From an uncultured Flavobacterium sp. (GTDB lineage Bacteria; Bacteroidota; Bacteroidia; Flavobacteriales; Flavobacteriaceae): a stretch of DNA of 11,317 nt. Of the stretch, positions 1-5,119 are shown piece after piece. Each line of letters begins with the position of its first letter. Positions within the stretch are counted from its first letter, which is position 1. The translations under genes were made by a program, and so were the position numbers. The notes below the pieces were generated by a model, which did not search any database, was not told the DNA's origin, and saw only the letters and a list, made by a program, of their open reading frames with translations. The stretch is from positions 1 through 11,317 of the forward strand of contig NZ_CAMLMK010000087.1 of NCBI RefSeq assembly GCF_946481155.1, written 5' to 3'.

Positions 1-167
1 CCCTTAAACTTTTCGGGATGTAACAGCACTTCTTTAGCTTCGGTCAGAATTCGTTCCTTTTTCTCTCTTTTACGATATCTGTTAATTTGCCCTAAGGCAA
101 TATTTATGGCATTATTCTTTGGAAAGCCCAATTTGATCAGGTCTTTTCCGGATAATTTATTTCCCAT
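1..167 (-). CDS. rtcB: RtcB-family RNA ligase, N-terminal part (partial)
   Basis: The reading frame opens with ATG at 167 and stays open to the left edge, giving 55 residues of the N terminus. It begins MGNKLSGKDLIKLGFPKNNA, followed by a basic stretch (RYRKREKKER) and ILTEAKEVLL. I recognise this from memory as the N-terminal region typical of Bacteroidetes RtcB proteins of about 470 residues. RtcB is a Mn2+/GTP-dependent RNA ligase that joins 2',3'-cyclic phosphate (or 3'-phosphate) and 5'-OH ends in tRNA or rRNA repair. The metal-binding and guanylated-histidine motifs lie further downstream, outside the window, so the assignment rests on the N terminus alone. The gap upstream contains a terminator that separates this gene from the small unit before it, so it probably has its own promoter; I found no convincing one. 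Confidence 0.6.
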   Translation of the reverse strand, partial: MGNKLSGKDLIKLGFPKNNAINIALGQINRYRKREKKERILTEAKEVLLHPEKFK

Positions 168-280
168 GATTTTTTTAAAAACTAATTATAACTGCCAATG
201 GAAATCCATAGGCAAATTTTTTATTCGTTGTGAATAAACTAGTTTTCGGGAAGTAATTTTTGTAGGGTCTAGAATAAACA

Positions 281-316
281 AAAAAAAGCCCGAAACTAAA
301 TGTCTTCGGGCTTTTT
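281..316 (-). terminator. Intrinsic terminator of the 27-codon unit
   Basis: A perfect 7-bp stem, GCCCGAA (288-294) with TTCGGGC (305-311), closes a 10-base loop. It is flanked by seven A's on the left (281-287) and five T's on the right (312-316), so it could work in both directions. Read on the minus strand it ends in a run of seven U's and lies 23 bases past the stop codon of the small frame at 334-417. It separates that unit from the probable rtcB gene. Confidence 0.85.
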
Positions 317-333
317 CATATATTTTTATTTAT

Positions 334-417
334 CTATGATTGCGATAAGCCACGAAGAAGAGCGACACCAGTTCCAACTGATGCATTGCTTTGAGGTAAT
401 GATTTGAATACAAACAT
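334..417 (-). CDS. Small open reading frame, 27 residues, unknown function
   Basis: ATG at 417-415 opens 27 codons that end in TAG at 336-334. The product starts MFVFKSLPQS and ends GVALLRGLSQS. It has two lysine/arginine residues and no acidic residue, so it is a weakly basic peptide with a hydrophobic-glycine C-terminal half and no cysteine. It is too short for a transmembrane protein with a signal peptide, and I recognise no family. Support for a real unit comes from context. A Bacteroidetes-type promoter lies about 36 bases upstream of the ATG (453-485), and a strong terminator follows 23 bases after the stop, giving a predicted transcript of about 160 bases. The transcript could equally be a small RNA with an accidental frame, or a leader peptide. 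The independent transcription unit is more certain than its translation. Confidence 0.45.
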   Translation of the reverse strand: MFVFKSLPQSNASVGTGVALLRGLSQS

Positions 418-452
418 TTTTCTTCGTTTAAAGGGTTATTAATTTTCTGATG

Positions 453-485
453 CAAAGATTTATTTTTATTTTTCTAATTTCCAAA
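453..485 (-). promoter_or_regulatory. Bacteroidetes-type promoter for the small unit
   Basis: Read on the minus strand, TTTG (485-482) is followed after 21 bases by AATCTTTG (460-453). This is one mismatch from the Bacteroidetes consensus TTTG-N19-21-TAnnTTTG. Transcription would start near 446, about 29 bases before the ATG at 417. It is the best two-part promoter match in the window. Confidence 0.55.
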
Positions 486-686
486 CATTTACAGCAAATT
501 CTTGTTATTTCGAATTAATCTGAATAATATTAATAATTCAAACAACTTGTTTATCAACGCTTTATAATTAAAATTTTCCTGAAGTTTAAAGTCGGAAATT
601 TTGAAACTCGACCACTAAAATTAACGCTCAAGACGTGGCTGATGACATTTATGGATCCTAGTAAAATAGTTTAACAACCATATAAG

Positions 687-713
687 TTGATTTCTTTAAA
701 ACGAGTATCTTTA
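687..713 (+). promoter_or_regulatory. Weak promoter candidate for the membrane-protein gene
   Basis: TATCTTTA (706-713) resembles the -7 element TAnnTTTG, and TTG (687-689) lies 16 bases upstream, slightly closer than usual. The element is 67 bases from the ATG at 781, longer than the 20-23 bases seen at the other genes here, so this is a tentative call. Confidence 0.3.
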
Positions 714-780
714 CTATTGAATATCAGCTAACTACACCCATAACACAACTAACTTATTCTGCTGTAAAACATCTTTCCAT

Positions 781-1617
781 ATGACTGAAAATACAGATAC
801 AGGGGATGAAAACTTAGAAAATAGGTTACCTCCCGAACCGGAAAAAGCTGCCGAGCATAAAAATCTTGAATCCGGCGCTGCTGAAAAAAATGAAACTATG
901 GAAATCCATCCTAATACGCATCATAAAAAAAAGAATTGGAAAGCCTATTTCTGGGAGTTCTTAATGCTATTTCTTGCCGTGTTTTGCGGTTTTCTTGCTG
1001 AATATCAGCTGGAACATGTTATCGAGCACAATCGGGAGAAAGTCTTTATGAGTTCTCTTATCGAAGATCTTGAAACTGATTCGATCCAATTGCAGACCTA
1101 CATCGGATGGCGAACCAAAACCGACCAACAGTTTGACTCCATTATAGAAATGCTGGCGCAACCAACAAGAGACGAAAATGCCCATTCCATAGCTAAATTG
1201 ACAAATAATGCGACCCTTCGCTATGGGTTACCAGATATTAGCGAGCGCACTATACTCCAACTAAAAAATGCCGGCGGGTTGCGACTTATTCGCAGTAAAT
1301 CGGTGTCGAGTGCCATCAACAAACACTATATGAGAGTCAATCGAATGAAATCGGCTTTCGAAACAGAACGCTTTGTGAGACTAAAGCTGATGGATTCAAG
1401 GGCAAACCTCTTCAATGCAATGGTATTTGTACATCCAGAAACACCTAGTGAAGATGTGAAATTAATTACTCAAGACGCTATAATAATCAATCATTTTATT
1501 AATGACATTCTTGCAGCGAAACAAGTCAACCAACGTTTAATGAATGAACTTGAGTGGGTTAAAGAAAGTTCCGTCAATTTAAAGGAGCTTATCGAAAAAG
1601 AGTATCCTGTTCAATAA
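781..1617 (+). CDS. Single-pass membrane protein of unknown function
   Basis: The 278-residue product has three parts. A hydrophilic, acidic N-terminal tail (about 1-50) ends in a basic HHKKKNWK patch. One hydrophobic helix follows (about 57-74, WEFLMLFLAVFCGFLAE). The rest is a long, mostly helical and charged C-terminal domain that begins with QLEHVIEHNREK. The helix with its basic lead-in and REK follow-up recalls a widespread Bacteroidetes group of hypothetical proteins, related in layout to DUF6090 proteins. The basic patch before the helix suggests the tail stays in the cytoplasm and the large domain lies in the periplasm. The start is uncertain: relatives I remember begin close to METIHP-like sequence just before the helix, which corresponds to the ATG at 898 (residue 40, MEIHPNTHHKKK). 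No catalytic motif is visible and the function is unknown. It appears monocistronic. Confidence 0.75.
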   Translation: MTENTDTGDENLENRLPPEPEKAAEHKNLESGAAEKNETMEIHPNTHHKKKNWKAYFWEFLMLFLAVFCGFLAEYQLEHVIEHNREKVFMSSLIEDLETDSIQLQTYIGWRTKTDQQFDSIIEMLAQPTRDENAHSIAKLTNNATLRYGLPDISERTILQLKNAGGLRLIRSKSVSSAINKHYMRVNRMKSAFETERFVRLKLMDSRANLFNAMVFVHPETPSEDVKLITQDAIIINHFINDILAAKQVNQRLMNELEWVKESSVNLKELIEKEYPVQ

Positions 1618-1660
1618 TAACAGCTCAAGTGAGCCGGGGACTCTCATAAAGAAAATAAAA

Positions 1661-1695
1661 AACCACTTTCTCTCGAAAGTGGCTTCTTGTTTCTT
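1661..1695. terminator. Bidirectional hairpin terminator between convergent genes
   Basis: A perfect 8-bp stem, CCACTTTC (1663-1670) with GAAAGTGG (1675-1682), closes a TCTC tetraloop. It has an A-rich left flank and a T-rich right flank. It lies 45 bases past the stop of the plus-strand membrane-protein gene and 25 bases past the end of the minus-strand gene, so it can serve both. Confidence 0.8.
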
Positions 1696-1707
1696 TTCTT
1701 TTTTCTC

Positions 1708-2025
1708 CTACAATAGCACATCATACCATTTGGCGGCGAGTTTTCCGAGGTTGGCTCTTTCTAAATCATCCGGCGTCATGGCAATTCTAAATTCGCAGCT
1801 GGCTTCAAAATTGAGAAACCACGGTTCTGCAATTGCGGGAATCCCTGCTGCATCTTGTACATCGACAACCATAACGGCGCCCCGGCCACCTTCCATTTCG
1901 GTAAAATAAATGCTTTCGGGCTTGATGTCTTCCAGGACACGACCCAGGATTTCGCCTGCTTTACCGCTTCGCACCATGGAGTTGAAAGGCTCCACAGGGA
2001 AAATTATATTAACTAACATTCTCAT
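1708..2025 (-). CDS. Conserved hypothetical protein, 105 residues, probable small alpha/beta-barrel type
   Basis: The product opens MRMLVNIIFPVEPFNSMVRS and contains a run of acidic residues (YFTEMEGGRGAV), a hydrophobic strand (VMVVDVQDA), the segment IPAIAEPWFL and a closing MTPDDLERA motif. I recall similar proteins of about 100 residues in many bacteria, usually annotated only as hypothetical. The alternation of strands and helices and the length fit a ferredoxin-like dimeric alpha/beta barrel, the fold of many small monooxygenases and isomerases, but this is inference from pattern. No signal peptide, membrane segment or cysteine-rich site is seen. Two in-frame ATGs, at codons 1 and 3, could both start it; position 2025 gives the longer form. 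It is transcribed alone and converges on the membrane-protein gene over a shared terminator. Confidence 0.75.
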   Translation of the reverse strand: MRMLVNIIFPVEPFNSMVRSGKAGEILGRVLEDIKPESIYFTEMEGGRGAVMVVDVQDAAGIPAIAEPWFLNFEASCEFRIAMTPDDLERANLGKLAAKWYDVLL

Positions 2026-2145
2026 GGCAAGTGGATTTTTAAATTAGTATCCTTAAAGTTACAAAATAAGAACGCACTTACTAAAGAATTATCCTATTTA
2101 TTATCGCAAAAATCCCAAGCCTTTATAAAAAAGCCCTGAGTTTTC

Positions 2146-2207
2146 TCCTAGCCCTGATGGGAGCGGCATCCCGCACTTTTTCAGTGCGGATATAGCGGAC
2201 AGCAGGA
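2146..2207 (+). ncRNA. Flavo-1-like structured RNA element
   Basis: The stretch reads TCCTAGCCCTGATGGGAGCG, then GCATCC, a hairpin, and GATATAGCGGACAGCAGGA. The hairpin is CCGCACT (2171-2177) paired with AGTGCGG (2183-2189) around a TTTTC loop. The outer TCCT (2146-2149) can pair with AGGA (2204-2207), and GATG (2156-2159) with CATC (2167-2170). I recognise the pattern AGCCCTGAT, AAGCGGCATCC, a variable hairpin and TATAGCGGA(C/A)AGCAGGA as a sequence that recurs between genes in flavobacteria, and I believe it corresponds to the Flavo-1 RNA motif, a conserved RNA of unknown function. An eight-base copy of its start, AGCCCTGA, also occurs 18 bases upstream at 2132-2139. It ends 74 bases before the aminotransferase ATG; a -7-like element in between suggests it is not part of that gene's leader. 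Confidence 0.6.
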
Positions 2208-2234
2208 ACCACCGATTAAAAAATACCGGAAGTG

Positions 2235-2260
2235 TTGCTCCAAAAAATTACCTAAATTTA
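2235..2260 (+). promoter_or_regulatory. Promoter candidate for the aminotransferase gene
   Basis: TAAATTTA (2253-2260) matches the -7 pattern TAnnTTTR and lies 21 bases before the ATG at 2282. TTG at 2235-2237 is 15 bases upstream, closer than the usual 17-23, so the -33 assignment is weak. Confidence 0.4.
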
Positions 2261-2281
2261 CGCTCCTCAAAAAACCGAAAT

Positions 2282-3409
2282 ATGTCTAAACTGCCCAATG
2301 TAACTACGAGTATTTTCTCTGTAATGTCCCAGCTGGCCAACGAGCACGGCGCGATTAACCTGTCTCAGGGCTTCCCGAATTTTCCGGTGGATGAACGCCT
2401 GTTGGAAATTTCCGAACGCTTGCTGTGGGGCAACATTCACCAGTATACGCCAATGGCCGGATTGCCTTCTTTGCTGGAAAGAATTGCTGATTTGACGTGG
2501 AAAAACTATCAGCGAAAAGTGAGCATTGCAACTGAAATGCTGATTACGGCCGGTGCTACACAAGGCATTTTTACGGCGCTGAATACGTTTGTTAGGAATG
2601 GCGATGAAGTAATTATTCTGGATCCGAGCTATGACAGCTATGAGCCTTCGGTTTTGGTTGCAGGCGGTACTCCGGTAAGGATTTCTCTTAATGATGATTA
2701 TTCCCCAAATTTCAACCGGATTGAAGCGGCAATTACATCAAAAACCAAGATGATTGTCATCAATAATCCGCACAATCCAACGGGAAAAGTATGGAATGAA
2801 GCCGATTTTGAAGCTCTGGAACAAATCCTCGAAAAGCATCCAAAGGTTTTGGTTTTAAGCGATGAAGTTTATGAATACATTTCATTTCTGCACCCGCATA
2901 TTTCGTTTCACACCCGCGAAAAATTGGTTGACAGAACGATTATCGCTTCTTCTTTCGGAAAGTCGCTGCATGTTACGGGTTGGAAAATCGGCTATCTGAT
3001 TGCACCGGAAAACCTTATGGCGGAAATGAAGAAAGTACACCAATTTTTGGTATTCAGCGTGAACAGTTTTTCGCAACATGTGATTTCCGAATATCTTGAC
3101 GTTGTTGATTTTAGCGAAATTGCCAAAATGTACCGCCAAAAAAGAGATTTGTTCCAAAACCTGATTAAGGATAGTAAGTTTGAACTTCTTCCTTGTGACG
3201 GAACATACTTTCAGGTGGTGAATTACAGTAACATCAGTACACAAAACGATGTGGATTTTGCCCGTGAACTGATTACGAAACACGGCGTGGCTGCGATTCC
3301 TATATCCGTTTTCCATAACAATGCAACGGACCACCATATGCTGAGATTCTGTTTCGCCAAAACTGATGAAACACTTATTGCTGCAGCGGAGAAGCTGAAT
3401 AGGATTTAA
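2282..3409 (+). CDS. Class I/II PLP-dependent aminotransferase, methionine/kynurenine aminotransferase type
   Basis: The 375-residue product is a fold-type I aminotransferase of full length. Visible motifs are NLSQGFPNFPVD (26-37), the cofactor-phosphate loop GATQGIF (91-97), NNPHNPTGK (161-169) with the ring-contacting Asn165, SDEVYEYI (193-200) with Asp194 and Tyr197, the PLP lysine Lys227 in SSFGKSLHVTGWKIGY, and Arg355 in MLRFCFAK, which would bind the substrate carboxylate. The SQGFPNFP and HVTGWKIGY segments are typical of the group that includes E. coli YbdL (methionine aminotransferase) and kynurenine aminotransferases. It probably acts in the cytoplasm on methionine or aromatic amino acids with a 2-oxo acid acceptor. 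The substrate cannot be fixed from sequence alone. The start is supported by a -7-like element 21 bases upstream. It appears to be transcribed alone. Confidence 0.9.
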   Translation: MSKLPNVTTSIFSVMSQLANEHGAINLSQGFPNFPVDERLLEISERLLWGNIHQYTPMAGLPSLLERIADLTWKNYQRKVSIATEMLITAGATQGIFTALNTFVRNGDEVIILDPSYDSYEPSVLVAGGTPVRISLNDDYSPNFNRIEAAITSKTKMIVINNPHNPTGKVWNEADFEALEQILEKHPKVLVLSDEVYEYISFLHPHISFHTREKLVDRTIIASSFGKSLHVTGWKIGYLIAPENLMAEMKKVHQFLVFSVNSFSQHVISEYLDVVDFSEIAKMYRQKRDLFQNLIKDSKFELLPCDGTYFQVVNYSNISTQNDVDFARELITKHGVAAIPISVFHNNATDHHMLRFCFAKTDETLIAAAEKLNRI

Positions 3410-3415
3410 TATTTT

Positions 3416-3458
3416 AGAGAAAGTCGGTTTCTGATTTATTTCTCTTTTGCTGTTTTTT
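3416..3458 (+). terminator. Weak terminator candidate after the aminotransferase gene
   Basis: AGAGAAA (3416-3422) can pair with TTTCTCT (3439-3445) around a 16-base loop, and T-rich sequence follows, including a run of seven T's (3453-3459). The stem is AT-rich and the loop long, so termination may be partial. Confidence 0.35.
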
Positions 3459-3461
3459 TAG

Positions 3462-3469
3462 TATCTTTA
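3462..3469 (+). promoter_or_regulatory. -7 element candidate for the AHSA1 gene
   Basis: TATCTTTA lies 20 bases before the ATG at 3490, the same spacing as at the neighbouring genes. No TTG sits at the proper distance; the nearest TTTG (3446-3449) is only 12 bases upstream. Confidence 0.35.
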
Positions 3470-3489
3470 AAAACATCAAAGCACTGGAT

Positions 3490-3999
3490 ATGTCGCAACA
3501 CAATCTTTACGTGGGAAACGAACTAATCATTACGCGCACTTTCAAAGCTCCTAAAAGCCTTGTTTTCAAAGCATGGTCTGAAGCAGACCGACTCAAAGAA
3601 TGGTGGGGACCGAAAGGATTTACTACCGATGTAGTAAATTTTGCCTTTGTACTTAATGGAATTTTCCATTACAGTATTCAATCTCCCGATGGATTAAAAA
3701 TGTGGGGCAAGTTTGTATACAAAGAAACGGAACCCATTACCAAAATAGCATTCCTGAATTCTTTTACGGATGAAAATGCAAACAATATCCGTGCGCCTTT
3801 CAGCGAAACATGGCCGTTGGAAATGTACAACCTCCTGACACTGGAAGAATCCAATGGCAATACAACAATAAAACTTCAAATTTCACCCTATAATGCTTCA
3901 GAAGCAGAAGTGAAAACGTTCGGTGAAAACCATGAAAATATGGAACTCGGCTTCCAGGGGACATTCGATCGCTTGGAAGATTATCTTCTCAAAAATTAA
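3490..3999 (+). CDS. AHSA1-like SRPBCC (START-like) domain protein
   Basis: The 169-residue protein fits the AHSA1-like branch of the SRPBCC superfamily, a helix-grip fold with a deep hydrophobic pocket. Supporting sequence is the opening strand ELIITRTFKAPKSLVFKAW (11-29), the signature DRLKEWWGPKGF (33-44), the strand GIFHYSIQSPDG, the MWGKFVYKE segment (71-79) and a C-terminal amphipathic helix (GFQGTFDRLEDYLL). There is no signal peptide or membrane segment, so it is cytoplasmic. Family members bind or stabilise small lipophilic ligands or partner proteins, and few have a defined role. No substrate can be named here. The gene sits between the aminotransferase and reductase genes but has its own -7-like element, so joint regulation is not implied. 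Confidence 0.85.
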   Translation: MSQHNLYVGNELIITRTFKAPKSLVFKAWSEADRLKEWWGPKGFTTDVVNFAFVLNGIFHYSIQSPDGLKMWGKFVYKETEPITKIAFLNSFTDENANNIRAPFSETWPLEMYNLLTLEESNGNTTIKLQISPYNASEAEVKTFGENHENMELGFQGTFDRLEDYLLKN

Positions 4000-4005
4000 T
4001 TCACC

Positions 4006-4023
4006 TATTATGCATGCATAATA
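4006..4023. promoter_or_regulatory. 18-bp perfect palindrome, candidate operator
   Basis: TATTATGCATGCATAATA is identical to its reverse complement over all 18 bases. It ends 8 bases before the -7 element (4032-4039) of the reductase gene and so covers the expected -33 position, where a bound dimeric repressor would block transcription. It starts 7 bases after the AHSA1 stop codon, so it is entirely intergenic. The regulator is not in the window. Confidence 0.45.
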
Positions 4024-4031
4024 AAATTCTA

Positions 4032-4039
4032 TATCTTTA
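4032..4039 (+). promoter_or_regulatory. -7 element candidate for the reductase gene
   Basis: TATCTTTA followed by CG lies 21 bases before the ATG at 4061. No good -33 TTTG is present at the right distance; that position is occupied by the palindrome at 4006-4023. Confidence 0.45.
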
Positions 4040-4060
4040 CGATTCTAAAAACCAAAAAAT

Positions 4061-4942
4061 ATGAACTTTTCAGCAAAAATGCTACGCGATAACGCTCTTG
4101 AAGATAAAGTAATCGTTGTTACCGGAGGTGGAAGTGGCTTAGGTAAAGCCATGACAAAATACTTTATGGAATTGGGTGCCAAAGTCGCCATTACTTCCCG
4201 TGATTTAGAAAAACTACAAACAACTGCCAAAGAATTAGAAAATGAAACCGGAGGAAAATGTCTGGCAATCCAATGCGACGTCCGTCATTACGACCAAGTT
4301 GAAGCGATGTTGGCAGAAGTTTTGAAAACCTATGGAAAAGTCGACATCTTACTGAACAACGCGGCAGGAAACTTCATCTCTCCTACCGAACGCTTATCGG
4401 CCAATGCCTGGGACACCATTATTGATATTGTACTGAAAGGATCTAAAAACTGTACGCTAGCTTTTGGAAAGCACTGGATTGATGCTAAACAAACCAACAC
4501 CAACGTACTGAATATTGTTACGACTTATGCCTGGACCGGGTCAGCGTATGTTGTGCCAAGTGCTACCGCAAAAGCCGGAGTTCTGGCAATGACGCGCAGT
4601 TTAGCGGTTGAATGGGCAAAATATGGTATCCGTATGAACGCTATCGCACCGGGGCCTTTCCCAACCAAAGGTGCCTGGGATAGATTGTTGCCGGGAGACT
4701 TAAAAGAGAAATTCGATTTAGCTAAAAAAGTACCGTTAAAACGTGTGGGCGATCATCAGGAATTGGCCAATTTAGCGGCTTATCTGGTTTCTGATTTTTC
4801 AGCCTACATTAACGGTGAAGTAATTACAATTGATGGTGGTGAATGGCTACAGGGTGCCGGACAATTCAACTTACTGGAAGCTGTTCCGAAGGAATTATGG
4901 GACATGCTGGAAATGATGATCAAATCAAAAGGAAATAAATAG
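4061..4942 (+). CDS. Short-chain dehydrogenase, probable 2,4-dienoyl-CoA reductase (NADPH)
   Basis: The 293-residue protein is a classical-length SDR. The Rossmann glycine motif TGGGSGLG is at 21-28, followed by a basic SRD segment (46-48) that favours NADPH. NNAAGNFISPTERLS is at 99-113, and PGPFPTKGAWDRL (197-209) forms the lid region. The usual catalytic Tyr of YxxxK is replaced by serine: the segment VVPSATAKAG gives Ser167 and Lys171, with Tyr156 in TTYAWTG. That arrangement, together with the AAGNF and PGPxxTKGA segments, matches by memory the mitochondrial DECR type of 2,4-dienoyl-CoA reductase, which reduces 2,4-dienoyl-CoA to 3-enoyl-CoA during degradation of unsaturated fatty acids. 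It lacks the flavin and iron-sulfur domains of E. coli FadH. No other beta-oxidation gene is nearby. A trans-2-enoyl-CoA reductase role is a less likely alternative. Confidence 0.85.
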   Translation: MNFSAKMLRDNALEDKVIVVTGGGSGLGKAMTKYFMELGAKVAITSRDLEKLQTTAKELENETGGKCLAIQCDVRHYDQVEAMLAEVLKTYGKVDILLNNAAGNFISPTERLSANAWDTIIDIVLKGSKNCTLAFGKHWIDAKQTNTNVLNIVTTYAWTGSAYVVPSATAKAGVLAMTRSLAVEWAKYGIRMNAIAPGPFPTKGAWDRLLPGDLKEKFDLAKKVPLKRVGDHQELANLAAYLVSDFSAYINGEVITIDGGEWLQGAGQFNLLEAVPKELWDMLEMMIKSKGNK

Positions 4943-4966
4943 ATTTCTGCATACAGTTAGTAATAA

Positions 4967-5000
4967 AAAAGGGCGAAAAAAATCGCTCTTTTGTTTTTTT
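4967..5000 (+). terminator. Intrinsic terminator after the reductase gene
   Basis: AAAAGGGCGA (4967-4976) pairs with TCGCTCTTTT (4983-4992), ten pairs with one G-T, around a six-A loop. The stem is followed by GTTTTTTT. It lies 25 bases past the stop codon and isolates the reductase gene from parA. Confidence 0.85.
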
Positions 5001-5010
5001 ATACAGTGAA

Positions 5011-5041
5011 ACTGCTAACTGAATACTGAACACTGCTAACT
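5011..5041. repeat. Short direct repeat in the parA upstream gap
   Basis: ACTGCTAACT occurs at 5011-5020 and again at 5032-5041, a 21-base period. The sequence between (GAATACTGAAC) repeats part of the same theme, so this is a degenerate tandem array of ACTG units. It lies between the reductase terminator and the parA promoter candidate. Confidence 0.6.
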
Positions 5042-5066
5042 TTACAAGATTGTTAACAAATAACGC

Positions 5067-5096
5067 TTTCATAAACGATAATAAATTGTATTTTTA
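5067..5096 (+). promoter_or_regulatory. Promoter candidate for the parAB operon
   Basis: TATTTTTA (5089-5096) followed by CG matches the -7 pattern and lies 23 bases before the parA ATG at 5120. TTTC (5067-5070) sits 18 bases upstream, one base off the -33 TTTG. It is the likely start of the parA-parB-DUF5683-dapB transcript. Confidence 0.45.
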
Positions 5097-5119
5097 CGCT
5101 TCAAAATTTTTAAAGACAA

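Larger units (their letters stand above)
418..780. other. AT-rich intergenic region with two outward promoters
   Basis: This gap of 363 bases separates two divergent genes. Its left end carries the minus-strand promoter of the small unit (453-485) and its right part a weaker plus-strand promoter candidate (687-713). Between about 490 and 685 I see only AT-rich DNA, with no credible open frame, RNA gene or strong hairpin. Confidence 0.6.

Noticed and set aside
1679..1909. Plus-strand open frame of 76 codons
   Set aside because: It starts within the terminator hairpin and runs antisense through the 105-residue protein, with low-complexity Ser/Phe-rich content.
2267..2563. Minus-strand open frame of 98 codons over the aminotransferase start
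   Set aside because: It lies antisense to a well-supported gene, has no recognisable domain and covers the aminotransferase promoter region.
2882..3337. Minus-strand open frame of 151 codons inside the aminotransferase gene
   Set aside because: It is antisense to the PLP-lysine and C-terminal regions of a complete enzyme, and its translation has no family features.
3506..3519. TTTACGTGGGAAAC, another weak parS-like match
   Set aside because: It is not symmetric, and it falls in the coding start of the AHSA1 gene (LYVGNE).
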